A DNA stretch of 64,000 bases from Thermobacillus sp. ZCTH02-B1 (GCF_002159085.1 NZ_LZRU01000019.1:1-64000), one strand, 5' to 3'; shown: positions 52,963 through 62,789, counted from the first letter of the stretch. Notes: a model not told the origin generated them from the sequence alone. Numbers and translations: made by a program.

Positions 52963-53070
52963 TCCGCGTTCCGGACCTCTGTTTGCGGAATTGGAGGTGA
53001 TTGCAGTCTCCGGTCGCATGGCGGGACGCCGCCGGTCAACCCAATACGTAAAGGAGGGCAATGAGATTTC

Positions 53071-56000
53071 ATGTTCCAATTCAAACGAACTCGCCGAATC
53101 CTTTCGTTCTTCTGCTGCGTCATGCTGCTGACGTCCTTGCTGCCCGTATCTTACGGCTTTGCCGCCGAAGCGGATGACAGCGATCACGCGGAGGAGAACG
53201 GAAAGCCGACCGCCATGTTCGGAACGCCCCAGCTCGGGGCCGACGACCCGCTGTGGGACCAGACGAAGGCGTATCCGATCAACCGCAGCACGCTGCCGGA
53301 AGGGGATCCCAGACCCCGCGCCACGGGCACGGTCCGGATCCTGTGGGACGACGACTACGTGTACGCCCGCGTGGAAGTGCAGGACAGCAATCTGTATGTG
53401 GGGCCCGGCGGCGACCATACGTACGACAGCGTGGAATTTTTCGTCGGTCCGGGCTCCAGCGGTTCCAACCAATGGCGCGTCAGCGCGACGGGCGTGTTCT
53501 CGGGGCAGTCCCATACGGACAGGGCCGCATGGACCCGAATCACGGACGACGGGTACATCGTGGAAATCCGCATCCCGAGACGCGATGTGGTCTTGGAATC
53601 CGGCGGCTACCTGACCTTCGAGGTGAACATCAACAACTCGACGGAAAAGGGCGGGGACCGCTACGAAGTGGTATCCGCATTCGGAACGCCGGATGCCGGC
53701 TTCACCGGCGACGAGTCCTTCCGGGACAGCGTGAAGCTCATAGACGCCATCAAACCGGATCCCAGGCTTTCCGTCATCATCGTGGCGGAGCCGGGAGGCC
53801 GGGTCGAGCCGAACGCGCCCGGCAACGTGCTCAGGGTGGAGCCCGGCACCAGCCTCGAATTCACCATCAAGCCGGACAAAGGCAAAATCGTGGACACCGT
53901 CACGGTAGACGGCCAACCGGTGACGGTCGGTGCCGACAACGCGTTCACGCTGACCGATATCCGCGTCGACACCAGGATTCATGTGACTTTCAAGGATGAT
54001 CCGGCCGCCGAACAGATTCCGTTCATCGTGTGGAACGACAACTTTGCCCGGGGCGAGTACACGACGGCCGTCATCATCGATCTGGGCGAGGGCCGGGAAG
54101 CGAAGGGTTCCGCGCTCCGTCCGGACCTGTTCGCCGTATCGCACCGGGACACGACCCTGTCCGGCAACACGGTCTTCGAAGGAGAGCGCAGGATCACGAG
54201 GGTATACGCCAATGACGAACCGAAGGTGCGCGGCTATCTCGGGGAGAAGTTCAATTCGCCGGATTATCGGGACGGACTGGAGAGCGGCCGCTACATTGTC
54301 ATCGAACTGGAGTTCTACACGGAGGTCGGCGGCCACACCACGCTGGACGAGAACAGCAACTCGACCGTGCAGCATTACGGCATTGTCCTGAACGGCGAGA
54401 TTGCGCTCACGAAAGGCGGGCCGATCCGCTACGCCGTCTTCAAACAGACGGGCGTCGTGAACCCGATCCTTGACAAATTCACCACCCATACGAGCGGGAC
54501 GGCCCATTACGCGCTGTACCTGCACAAGGACCAAGAGGGCCATGTGGTGAAGGGATTGCCGCTCTATATCTACACACACGGCTTCTCGCGCGGCGGCACC
54601 CAGGCGCATATCGACCAGAAGGCGTCGATGAAATCCGCCAACGGTGCGGTTGCCCTGATGAAGCGGATGGAGGAGAATTTCGACAAATACGCGAGCCACA
54701 TCCTGAACATTTCCTACAATGGAACGGCGACTCCGCAGACGGACGATGTGAAGCGGGTGATCGACGAACTGATTGCGGAAGGGCTGGTGGATCCCGATCG
54801 CATCTATGCGGCGGGCTTCTCCTGGGGCGGCGCGTATACGAACACCCTGATCAACGCCTATCCCGGCTTCTTCGCGGCGGCGGCCACCTTGTCACCGGTA
54901 TTCGGCTCGCCGGATACGAGCAGGTTCCCTGAAGAACACAGGGATCTGGCTTACTGGATGTTCATCAATGCGCACAATGTCGGGATCTATCAGCAGACGC
55001 TCAACAACTTCATCACCAACGATATGCCGAACATGACGAACGCGCGGGCTACCCGCTTCGAGAGCAACGAGGCGCTTACGTGGCCCTACAATCAATACGA
55101 CCAGCCGAGCCAACGGCCGAATCCGGATCTCGATCCGCCGCTGCTCGATTATATCGCACACGAGGTGGAAGCGGCGGTTCTGTACAACCGGTTCACGATG
55201 GACAATCCGCACACAGGCGGAATCTGGAGCATCGCGCCGACCGCGCAGTCACCCAACTTGCCGCCGTGGAACGATGACTACACCGATCTCTTTGACTGGA
55301 TGTTCTCGCAGCGCAGGCCGGGAGTGCCGGATGCTCCGGGCGGCTTGACGGCCGTTGCGGGTGACGGCAAGGTCACGTTGAAATGGACGGCTCCGGCATA
55401 CGACGGAGGGAAACCGATCCTGGGATACAAGGTCTGGTACGATGATGAGTCACCGGTCCCGGTGGATGCGTCGACGTACGAATATACCTTTACCGGACTG
55501 AACAACGGTCAGGAGTATACCTTCAAGGTTGTCGCGGTCAACGAGAAAGGCGACAGTGCGGCGGCAAGCGTGAAGGCGACGCCGCGGAGGTCCTCGTATC
55601 CGGTGATCATCATTCCCGGCGGCGGGGGAACCGGCCAGGATACCGATTCGGAACTGCCTTACACGCTGAAAACACCGGAAGGCAGTCCGGCCGTCAAGGA
55701 TCAGAACGGCAACACGATCCTGCCGGGCGGAGGCGAGATTGTAACCGGAAGCGGAATCCGGATTCTGGCGCCCGCGGGCACGACGATCGCCCCGGACGGC
55801 GAGATCGTGATCGGATCGGGCGGTGCGGCCGTCATCTTCGAAAGCGGCTTGTCGCTCAACATTCGGGCGGGCGCGAAGCTGGTGCCGGATGAGATGTCGG
55901 CGCTCGGCTTCTCCGTGGCGTCCGGCGGTCCTTTCCGCGACGTCGACGAAAACGCCTGGTTCTACCGCCATGTCGTGACCGCCTACACCTTCGGGCTGTT

Positions 56001-56487
56001 CAACGGCACGTCTTCTGCAACGTTCTCGCCGGGAACTTCGATGACGCGCGCCATGTTCGTACAGGTACTGGCCAATCTCGAACAAGTGAACCGTTCCGGT
56101 TACCGGAACACCCGTTTCAAAGACGTGGCGGACAGACAGTGGTACACGGCCGCGGTCGCGTGGGCGGCCGAAACCGGCATCGTGAACGGGGTTGGCGCGG
56201 ATCGGTTTGATCCCCATGCTCCGATTACGCGCGAGCAGATGATCGTAATGCTCTACAATTACATGAAATCCAAAGGCTACGCGATTCCTCAGGGTCAGGG
56301 TCGGCCCTTCGCGGATGAGGGCAAGATCAGCCCGTGGGCGCTGGAGGCCGTTCATGCGCTGCAAAGCCTGAACATCATAACCGGCAGGAACGGCAACCTC
56401 TTTGATCCGAAGGGGGTCGCCAGCCGTGCCGAAGTCGCGGCCGTCTTTGTCCGACTGATCGAATATCTGGCCCAGACCCGGGCTTGA
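53071..56487 (+). CDS. SLH-anchored multidomain esterase with CBM9-like domain
   Basis: A 1138-residue surface enzyme. Signal peptide 1-30. Domains: CBM9-like beta domain about 45-225 ('VRILWDDDYVYARVEVQDSN', 'YDSVEFFVGPGSSGSNQW'); bacterial-repeat module 230-307; Ig-like esterase N-domain about 310-460; alpha/beta-hydrolase about 460-745 with 'GLPLYIYTHGFSRGG' and nucleophile Ser584 in 'YAAGFSWGGAYTN'; FN3 domain about 750-842; Gly-rich linker; three SLH motifs about 953-1138 ('FRDVDENAWFYRHVVTAYTF', 'ITREQMIVMLYNYMKSKG'). It should sit on the cell wall and remove acyl or feruloyl groups from bound polysaccharide. Paralogous hydrolase parts occur at 45973 and 49283. AAAGGAGGG precedes the ATG. 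Confidence 0.9.
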   Translation: MFQFKRTRRILSFFCCVMLLTSLLPVSYGFAAEADDSDHAEENGKPTAMFGTPQLGADDPLWDQTKAYPINRSTLPEGDPRPRATGTVRILWDDDYVYARVEVQDSNLYVGPGGDHTYDSVEFFVGPGSSGSNQWRVSATGVFSGQSHTDRAAWTRITDDGYIVEIRIPRRDVVLESGGYLTFEVNINNSTEKGGDRYEVVSAFGTPDAGFTGDESFRDSVKLIDAIKPDPRLSVIIVAEPGGRVEPNAPGNVLRVEPGTSLEFTIKPDKGKIVDTVTVDGQPVTVGADNAFTLTDIRVDTRIHVTFKDDPAAEQIPFIVWNDNFARGEYTTAVIIDLGEGREAKGSALRPDLFAVSHRDTTLSGNTVFEGERRITRVYANDEPKVRGYLGEKFNSPDYRDGLESGRYIVIELEFYTEVGGHTTLDENSNSTVQHYGIVLNGEIALTKGGPIRYAVFKQTGVVNPILDKFTTHTSGTAHYALYLHKDQEGHVVKGLPLYIYTHGFSRGGTQAHIDQKASMKSANGAVALMKRMEENFDKYASHILNISYNGTATPQTDDVKRVIDELIAEGLVDPDRIYAAGFSWGGAYTNTLINAYPGFFAAAATLSPVFGSPDTSRFPEEHRDLAYWMFINAHNVGIYQQTLNNFITNDMPNMTNARATRFESNEALTWPYNQYDQPSQRPNPDLDPPLLDYIAHEVEAAVLYNRFTMDNPHTGGIWSIAPTAQSPNLPPWNDDYTDLFDWMFSQRRPGVPDAPGGLTAVAGDGKVTLKWTAPAYDGGKPILGYKVWYDDESPVPVDASTYEYTFTGLNNGQEYTFKVVAVNEKGDSAAASVKATPRRSSYPVIIIPGGGGTGQDTDSELPYTLKTPEGSPAVKDQNGNTILPGGGEIVTGSGIRILAPAGTTIAPDGEIVIGSGGAAVIFESGLSLNIRAGAKLVPDEMSALGFSVASGGPFRDVDENAWFYRHVVTAYTFGLFNGTSSATFSPGTSMTRAMFVQVLANLEQVNRSGYRNTRFKDVADRQWYTAAVAWAAETGIVNGVGADRFDPHAPITREQMIVMLYNYMKSKGYAIPQGQGRPFADEGKISPWALEAVHALQSLNIITGRNGNLFDPKGVASRAEVAAVFVRLIEYLAQTRA

Positions 56488-56503
56488 CACCCCCGACAGC
56501 GGA

Positions 56504-56546
56504 GGCCCTTCCGGCGGGCATGTTCCTGCCGGAAGGGCCCTCTTTC
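56504..56546 (+). terminator. terminator after the SLH esterase gene
   Basis: GGCCCTTCCGGC / GCCGGAAGGGCC, a perfect 12-bp stem with a 12-base loop, followed by CTCTTTCT. Confidence 0.8.
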
Positions 56547-56600
56547 TGACCGTATGCATGCAAGCCGGGACCGGAAGAACGGGGCGAAGGCGGCGCGCCT

Positions 56601-57614
56601 TCACCCCGCCCGGTTCACTTCCGCGTCCAGATTCCGCAGGATCCGGTCGATTTCCGCCATCTGCTCCGGCGAAAGCGGACCGAATGCCATCGCCTTCGCG
56701 GCCTCTTCCGCCTGCGCGGGATGCTTGATGCCCGGAATCGGCACCGTATGCGCGCCGCGTCCCCAGATCCAGCAGAGCGCGCCCTGCACGAGCGTGCGGC
56801 CCCCGGAGGTCAGCACCTCCCGGATCGCGTCCAGCGCGTCGAGATATTCCGGCACCGGCCGGCCGTTCTTGAAGTAGCGCACCCAGGCGTGCATGCTGCC
56901 GCGCACGTCATCGGCCGGAAGCTGCGACGAGCGGTTGAACTTGCCGCTGAGCAGCCCCATCGCGAGCGGCATGTTGTTGATGCTCGTGAGGCCGTGCCGC
57001 GCGCAGAGCTCCACCATCGGGGAATCGGCCAGCACGTTGAGCGGATGCTGGAATGCCGCGGCTCCGGACCTGGCGGCGAACGTTTCGGCCGCCTCCGGGT
57101 CCTCCGTGCTCCAGCCGTACGCGCGGATCCATCCCTTCTCCTTCAGCCGCTCCAGCGAGTGGATGACCGAGTCGATCCGGTCGTCCGGAATGGAGCCGGG
57201 GTGGATCTGGTAGAGGTCGATGTAGTCCGTGCCGAGCCGCCGCAGCGACCGCTCGCAGGCCCGGACGATATAGTCCGGCGACACGTTGATTTTCGTGTAC
57301 ACGTTCCGGGTCGCTTCGTCGTAGGTGAAGCCGAATTTCGTCGCGATGACCGCCTCGTGGCGGCGACCTTTCAGCGCGCGGCCCAGCACTTCCTCGCTGT
57401 GTCCGGTGCCGTACACGTCCGCCGTGTCGAAGAATTGGATCCCGAGCTCGAGCGCCCGTTCGATCGCGCGGATCGACACGTCGTCGTTCACCTCGCCGTA
57501 GCCGTCGGGATGCCCGTCGAGCAGGAACTGACCGCCGATCGGCCAGCAGCCGAAGCCGACCGCGCTCACTTCGATGTCCGTGCGCCCCAGTTTCTTCTTG
57601 CCCATCATGCGCAT
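56601..57614 (-). CDS. aldo/keto reductase
   Basis: A 337-residue AKR. The N-terminal 'KKLGRTDIEVSAVGFGCWPI' with the active-site Asp/Tyr in 'FFDTADVYGTGHSEEVLG', Lys in 'IATKFGF' and His in 'DLYQIHPGS' form the catalytic tetrad. NADPH is expected. The substrate is unknown; relatives include aryl-alcohol and pyridoxal reductases. ATG 57614 is 4 bases from AAAGGGG, so ATG 57608 may be the real start. It is divergent from a MocR-type regulator that probably controls it. Confidence 0.9.
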   Translation of the reverse strand: MRMMGKKKLGRTDIEVSAVGFGCWPIGGQFLLDGHPDGYGEVNDDVSIRAIERALELGIQFFDTADVYGTGHSEEVLGRALKGRRHEAVIATKFGFTYDEATRNVYTKINVSPDYIVRACERSLRRLGTDYIDLYQIHPGSIPDDRIDSVIHSLERLKEKGWIRAYGWSTEDPEAAETFAARSGAAAFQHPLNVLADSPMVELCARHGLTSINNMPLAMGLLSGKFNRSSQLPADDVRGSMHAWVRYFKNGRPVPEYLDALDAIREVLTSGGRTLVQGALCWIWGRGAHTVPIPGIKHPAQAEEAAKAMAFGPLSPEQMAEIDRILRNLDAEVNRAG

Positions 57615-57639
57615 CCAGCCCCTTTCCGGTTCGTTCCGG

Positions 57640-57655
57640 CCCCATTATAATGGGG
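57640..57655. promoter_or_regulatory. shared palindromic -10 of the divergent AKR/MocR pair
   Basis: CCCCATTATAATGGGG is a perfect 16-bp palindrome holding TATAAT on both strands (plus 57646-57651, minus 57649-57644). No good -35 is visible on either side, so activator help is likely. Direct repeats GCCACTTTTC (57675) and ACCACTTGCTTC (57700) could be MocR sites. Confidence 0.55.
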
Positions 57656-57737
57656 GGAAATGGTCGTTCACAGAGCCACTTTTCATCAATTTTCATGGAA
57701 CCACTTGCTTCGTTGCGGGAAAGGGGTGGCATCCGGT

Positions 57738-59189
57738 TTGTTCGGCATGACGATCGACCGGTCGTCGGATCGGCCCGTGACCGCCCAGCTCTGCGACCAG
57801 ATCCGGCGCCTGATCGAAAGCGGCGGGATGGCCCGGGGCACGCGCCTGCCCTCGACCCGCCATCTCGCGAAGGAGCTCGGTATCGCGCGGAACGTCGCCA
57901 TCGAAGCGTACGAGCAGCTCATCGCGGAAGGGTATCTCGTCGGCCGCGTCGGATCCGGCACCTATGTGGCGGAAGGCATCCCGGCGATTGCGGTTCCGCG
58001 CGCGGTCCGCATGTCCGAAGCGGGCGATCCGGACGCGGCCGGTGCGCCGAAGGACGCCGCCGCGCGCGCGGACGTGATCCGTTTCACCCCCGGCGTGCCG
58101 GATCTCGAGCGCTTCCCGCGCTGGAAATGGGCCCGCTATCTGAAGGAAGCGACGGAGGCGTGCAGCTTCGACTACGGCGACGTCCGGGGCGAGGAATCGC
58201 TGCGCGTCGAAATCGCGGCCTTTCTGCTTCGCTCGCGGGGGATGCGGGTCGACCCGGACCGGATCATGATCACGAGCGGCTCGTCGGAGGGATTCGACCT
58301 CATCGCCCGGACGCTCCGGCCCCGGTTCGGAAGCGTTTTCCTGGAGGATCCGACGATCGAGATCACGGGACACATCTTCGGCCGGGCCGGATACCGGATC
58401 GAGCCGGTTCCGGTCGACGAGTCCGGCATGCGGGTGCACGAGATCGGCACGTTTCCGCCGGACGGGCTGATGGTGCTGACGCCTTCCCATCAATATCCGA
58501 CCGGCTGCATCCTGCCGGTCCAGCGGCGGCTCCACGCCCTCCGGCTCGCCGGGGAAGCCGGCTCCTTCATCGTGGAGGACGACTATGACGGCGATTTCCG
58601 GCTGAAGGGGGTGCCGATTCCGCCGCTCTGCATGCTCGGGCCCGAGCGCGTCCTTTACGCGGGGACGTTCAGCAAGACGCTCGCACCGGGCCTTCGCCTC
58701 GGCTTCCTCGTGCTGCCCGGCGACCTGACCGGGACGTTCGCCGAATTCCGGGAACTGGCGAACCTGCGCCCGCCCGTCCAGCCGCAGCTCGCCCTGGCCC
58801 GCTTCATCCGGGACGGGCATCTCGACCGGCACATTTACCGGATGCGGACCGTCTACCGCAACAAGCGCACGATGCTCATCAAGGCGATCAAACGGCATTT
58901 CGGCGATCGGGCCGTCATCCGGGGCGACGAGGCGGGCATGCACCTCCTCGTGGAGTTTCCGTTCCTCGACGCGGCGCCGGACTGGTCGCGGTCGGAGGAA
59001 TACGGCGTCGCGGTCGAACCGGTCGAGGACTACTGCATGCGCCGGGGATCCCGCACGCGCCAGATCGTGCTCGGATACGGCAACATCCGCGAGCGCGACA
59101 TCGAGCCCGGCATCGAGCGGCTGAGCCGGTTCGTGCGGGAGCGGGGAACGGCGCGGCGGACCGGCGGGACGGATTTTCCGGCCGGTTGA
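57738..59189 (+). CDS. MocR-family regulator (GntR HTH fused to aminotransferase fold)
   Basis: A 483-residue MocR/PdxR-type protein. GntR winged helix about residues 1-80 ('MARGTRLPSTRHLAKELGIA', 'NVAIEAYEQLIAEGYLVGR'), then a class I aminotransferase-like domain with the PLP Lys in 'YAGTFSKTLAPGLRLGFL' and 'VEDDYDGDFRL'. Such proteins sense PLP or PLP-derived adducts and usually regulate the divergent gene. No PdxS/T is present here; the divergent gene is the aldo/keto reductase. TTG 57738 is 8 bases after AAGGGGTGG; ATG 57747 is the alternative start. Confidence 0.9.
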   Translation: MFGMTIDRSSDRPVTAQLCDQIRRLIESGGMARGTRLPSTRHLAKELGIARNVAIEAYEQLIAEGYLVGRVGSGTYVAEGIPAIAVPRAVRMSEAGDPDAAGAPKDAAARADVIRFTPGVPDLERFPRWKWARYLKEATEACSFDYGDVRGEESLRVEIAAFLLRSRGMRVDPDRIMITSGSSEGFDLIARTLRPRFGSVFLEDPTIEITGHIFGRAGYRIEPVPVDESGMRVHEIGTFPPDGLMVLTPSHQYPTGCILPVQRRLHALRLAGEAGSFIVEDDYDGDFRLKGVPIPPLCMLGPERVLYAGTFSKTLAPGLRLGFLVLPGDLTGTFAEFRELANLRPPVQPQLALARFIRDGHLDRHIYRMRTVYRNKRTMLIKAIKRHFGDRAVIRGDEAGMHLLVEFPFLDAAPDWSRSEEYGVAVEPVEDYCMRRGSRTRQIVLGYGNIRERDIEPGIERLSRFVRERGTARRTGGTDFPAG

Positions 59190-59191
59190 CA

Positions 59192-59220
59192 TGGACAACC
59201 CCGCTTCCGGGTGGTACGAT
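59192..59220 (+). promoter_or_regulatory. promoter for the stalk-domain protease
   Basis: TGGACA, 17 bases, TACGAT, beginning 3 bases after the MocR stop and about 47 bases before the protease ATG. Confidence 0.5.
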
Positions 59221-59266
59221 GGCTCATGGGAGAAGAGTGGGAGAATCCGAGAAGCCGGAGGGAGAC

Positions 59267-60826
59267 ATGGATACGTCATTCATGGCAGCAACATTGGCAG
59301 GCATCAGACGCGGCATTGCCATCTGCGTCGCGGCTGTTCTGGTCGCATGGCCGCTTGCGGGGGAATGGACGCGGACCGCGCACGCGGCGGCCGGATCGGC
59401 TGCTCCGGCGGCGCAGCAGGACGGCATCCGGGTGATGCTCGACGGGAAACCGCTGTCCTTCACGCCCGCGCCGATCCGGGAAAAAGGCGTGACGCTCGTG
59501 CCGATGCGGCCGATCTTCACCGCCTTCGGCGCGAAGGTCACCTGGGTGTCCGAGACGAGGACCGTCTTCGCGGTGAAGGGAATCCTGAGCGTCTCGCTGC
59601 AGGCCGACGCGCGGCAGGCGGTCGTGAACGGCGAGAAGGTGGCGCTGGACGTGCCCGCCCGGTTGATTGACAACACGATGATGGTGCCGCTGCGCTTTGT
59701 CGCCTCCGCGTTCGGCGCGAAGGTCCGGTGGGAAGCCGGGACGCAGACCGTCTTCATCGAGACCGCCGAATCCCTGGAGCGCGAACGAGAAGCGGCGGAG
59801 GCCGGGGGCCGGCTGACGCCCGCGCAGATCGTGGAGCTGAACGACGACCGGGTCGTCATGATCACGACCGACACCGGCCAGGGCAGCGGCGTCATCGTCG
59901 GATCCCGCTGGGTGCTCACAAACTGGCACGTGATCGATGGTTCCGATTCGGGCCACGTCATCCTGAACGACGGCACCTCCGTCGGCATCCAGGGCGTGGC
60001 CGCGGCGGATGAGGACGCGGATCTCGCGGTCGTGCAGACGACGCGTCCGCTCGGGATTGCGCCCGTGGTGTTCGCGGATCCGGACTCGGTCCGGAAGGGC
60101 GACCGCATCGTCGCGATCAGCAGTCCGCTCGGCTACCGGAACACCGTGTCCGAAGGCCTGATCAGCAACTTCATCGAGAGCGGCGGCATCACCTATTACC
60201 AGATCAACGCGCCGATCGACCGGGGCAGCTCCGGCGGCGCGGTGTTCAACGAATACGGCGAGCTGGTCGGCATTACGACGGCCGTCATCCGGGACACGCT
60301 GGCCAGCCTGAATTTTGCGGTTCCCGCCTACTACGCCGAACCGCTGCTCGGGGAACTGGCCGCGAATCCCCCCGCCGCAAGCAGCGTCCGTTTCCCGGGC
60401 CGCAAGCTTCCGGACAGCCTCGCCGGCGCGTCGAACGAGGAGATCCGCGAGCTTCTGGAAGCGAAATTCGGCGGCGTCCAGACGACGAAGGGGCTCGCCA
60501 CGTTCACCGACTGGACCGTCACCCGTGACGGGGAAGGGTGGCTGGTCATGACCGCCGTCATCAACCCGTCCTTCTACATGCTGTACGCCGAAGATGCGTC
60601 GGGAGAACTGCGCTGGTGGGCCATCAACCTGGCCACCGAGATGCGCCGCATGCTGCCGGACGTCAACCTGGAACTCATCGTTTATTACTCCCGGACGTTC
60701 AACGCAAAACCGCGCGGCTTCGCGCCGGACGACGTGACGTATCTCGGAGACGGCGAGTGGCGCGTCCAATATGAAGTTTTGCACCTGCAATATATGGACA
60801 AAATCCATCTCAGCGACATCCTGTGA
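59267..60826 (+). CDS. exported trypsin-like serine protease with stalk domain
   Basis: A 519-residue exported protein. Signal or anchor helix about 10-40 ('GIAICVAAVLVAWPLAGEW'). A copper-amine-oxidase stalk domain follows at about 50-165 ('GIRVMLDGKPLSFTPAPI', 'LVPMRPIFTAFGAKVTWVSE'). Then comes a trypsin-fold protease with His in 'VLTNWHVIDG', Asp in 'DEDADLAVVQTT' and Ser in 'PIDRGSSGGAVFNEYG', typical of the HtrA/DegP-like set but without a PDZ domain. The C-terminal 130 residues are unassigned. It probably acts at the cell surface in protein quality control or maturation. Confidence 0.88.
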   Translation: MDTSFMAATLAGIRRGIAICVAAVLVAWPLAGEWTRTAHAAAGSAAPAAQQDGIRVMLDGKPLSFTPAPIREKGVTLVPMRPIFTAFGAKVTWVSETRTVFAVKGILSVSLQADARQAVVNGEKVALDVPARLIDNTMMVPLRFVASAFGAKVRWEAGTQTVFIETAESLEREREAAEAGGRLTPAQIVELNDDRVVMITTDTGQGSGVIVGSRWVLTNWHVIDGSDSGHVILNDGTSVGIQGVAAADEDADLAVVQTTRPLGIAPVVFADPDSVRKGDRIVAISSPLGYRNTVSEGLISNFIESGGITYYQINAPIDRGSSGGAVFNEYGELVGITTAVIRDTLASLNFAVPAYYAEPLLGELAANPPAASSVRFPGRKLPDSLAGASNEEIRELLEAKFGGVQTTKGLATFTDWTVTRDGEGWLVMTAVINPSFYMLYAEDASGELRWWAINLATEMRRMLPDVNLELIVYYSRTFNAKPRGFAPDDVTYLGDGEWRVQYEVLHLQYMDKIHLSDIL

Positions 60827-60901
60827 GAATGACCAGGGAGGCCTGCCGCTTCCGGTTCGCGGGAGCAGGCGGGCCGTCCTTGTCCAGCGAGGTCAGGCCA
60901 C

Positions 60902-62683
60902 ATGAAAATCGTGCTCGCCACGCTCAACGCGAAATACATCCACATGTCGCTCGCGCTGCGCTGCCTGAAGGCGTACAGCGGCCGCGAGTTCGACATCGAG
61001 ATCGCCGAGTACACGATCAAGGATCCGCCGATGCACATCACCGCCGATCTGTACCGCCGGCGGCCGGATGTCGTCGGCTTCTCGTGTTACATCTGGAACA
61101 TCGAGGAGACGATCGCGGTCATCGACATGCTGCGCAAGGTGCTGCCCGAATGCCGCATCGTGCTCGGCGGCCCGGAGGTCAGCTACGACACGGAATATTG
61201 GATGAGGCGGCTTCCGGCGGTCGACTTCATCGTCATGGGCGAAGGGGAGGAGACGTTCCACCATCTGCTGACCGAGCTTGAGGGCGACGGGAAGTTCCAT
61301 TATGTGTTCGGTCTCGCATATCGCAAGACGCTGCCGGACGGCACGCGCGAGATCCGGATCAACCCGCCGCGCCCGAAGGCGGATCTCACGAAGATGCCGT
61401 CGCCTCACCGCTTCCCGGAGGATATTCCGCATCTTCCGAACCGGATCGTCTACTTCGAGACGAGCCGCGGCTGTCCGTTCAGCTGCCAGTTCTGCCTGTC
61501 CAGCATCGAGACGGGCGTCCGGTACTACGATCTCGAGCAGACGAAGGCGGACCTGAAATACCTGATCGAGAACGGCGCCCGGCTGATCAAATTCGTCGAC
61601 CGCACGTTCAACATCCGCCGCGACTACGCGCTCGAGCTGTTCCGCTTCCTGATCGAGCACCACGGCGGCTGCGTCTTCCAGTTCGAGATCACCGCGGACA
61701 TCATGCGGCCCGAAGTGCTGGAATTCCTGTCGGAGCACGCGCCGCCGGGCATCTTCCGCTTCGAGATCGGCGTGCAGTCGACGAACGACGCGACGAACGA
61801 GGCGGTCATGCGGCGGCAGAACTTCGCGAAACTGGCCCGCACGGTCACGGCGATCCGGGACAGCGGCAACATCACCCAGCACCTCGATCTGATCGCCGGA
61901 CTTCCGTACGAAGACTACGCCTCGTTCCGCAAGACGTTCAACGACGTGTTCGCGCTGCGCCCCGAGGAGCTGCAGCTCGGTTTCCTGAAGATGCTGCGCG
62001 GCACCGGGCTTCGGCGGGACGCGGAGAAGTACGGCTATGTCTACATGGAGCGGGCGCCGTACGAGATTTTGTCGAACGAATGGCTTTCGTTCGGCGACAT
62101 CGTCCGGATCAAACGCGTCGAGGACGTGCTGGAGAAATACTGGAACGCGCATCGGATGGACCGCACGGTGCAGTATCTCGCATTCCATGTGTTCGAGACG
62201 CCGTTCGATTTTTTCCAGCAGTTCGGGGACTACTGGGAAGAGCGGGGCTGGCAGCGGATCGGCCACCAGCTCGAGGACCTGTTCATCCGCCTCCTGTCGT
62301 TCCTCGAGGACGCAAGGCCGCCGAAGCTGGAGCCGGATCTCGCGCTCGGCCTCATGAAGTACGATTATTTCCTGAACCACAAGTACCGGCCGCGCGCCGT
62401 CTGGTGGGAATTCCGGATGGACAAGCGGGAACACGCCGCGTGGATGCGCCGGCTGGCCGAGCGCCCGGAGGACGTGTCGCCGGCGTTCGCCGCGCTTCGG
62501 CCGGACGAGAAGCTGCTGCAGAAGCACGCGGTGATCGAGCGGCTGCCGTTCGATCTCGGCGCCTGGCTCGAACGCGGGGAATTCACGCGGGAGGCGGAGA
62601 CGCTGCTCGTCGTCTGCTACGGCCTCGGCGGCGAGGGGGCGTCGGCCCACACGCTGCGCCTGCCGGCCGGGTCGAAATTGTGA
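60902..62683 (+). CDS. B12-binding radical SAM protein with DUF4080
   Basis: A 593-residue protein. A cobalamin-binding-type N-terminal domain ('KIVLATLNAKYIHMSLALRC', 'VGFSCYIWNIEETIAVIDML', 'IVLGGPEVSYDTEYWM') precedes a radical SAM core with CxxxCxxC in 'ETSRGCPFSCQFCLSSIETG'. The C-terminal 200 residues match DUF4080. Related enzymes methylate or rearrange unreactive carbons, but no substrate is known for this subgroup. The gene precedes the c-di-GMP riboswitch and is not under its control. Confidence 0.9.
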   Translation: MKIVLATLNAKYIHMSLALRCLKAYSGREFDIEIAEYTIKDPPMHITADLYRRRPDVVGFSCYIWNIEETIAVIDMLRKVLPECRIVLGGPEVSYDTEYWMRRLPAVDFIVMGEGEETFHHLLTELEGDGKFHYVFGLAYRKTLPDGTREIRINPPRPKADLTKMPSPHRFPEDIPHLPNRIVYFETSRGCPFSCQFCLSSIETGVRYYDLEQTKADLKYLIENGARLIKFVDRTFNIRRDYALELFRFLIEHHGGCVFQFEITADIMRPEVLEFLSEHAPPGIFRFEIGVQSTNDATNEAVMRRQNFAKLARTVTAIRDSGNITQHLDLIAGLPYEDYASFRKTFNDVFALRPEELQLGFLKMLRGTGLRRDAEKYGYVYMERAPYEILSNEWLSFGDIVRIKRVEDVLEKYWNAHRMDRTVQYLAFHVFETPFDFFQQFGDYWEERGWQRIGHQLEDLFIRLLSFLEDARPPKLEPDLALGLMKYDYFLNHKYRPRAVWWEFRMDKREHAAWMRRLAERPEDVSPAFAALRPDEKLLQKHAVIERLPFDLGAWLERGEFTREAETLLVVCYGLGGEGASAHTLRLPAGSKL

Positions 62684-62789
62684 CATCAATCACGAAAATC
62701 AGAAGGAAAATGCACGGAAATGTCGAATGTTGGCTTTACGTACCGCTTGTACGTACAACCGAAAAGACCGATAGGGCATGCACCAAGCT

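Noticed and set aside
62700..62780. SigD-like -10 (ACCGATAG) before the riboswitch
   Set aside because: The -35 element has only two of four matches at the right spacing; not enough to claim motility-sigma control.
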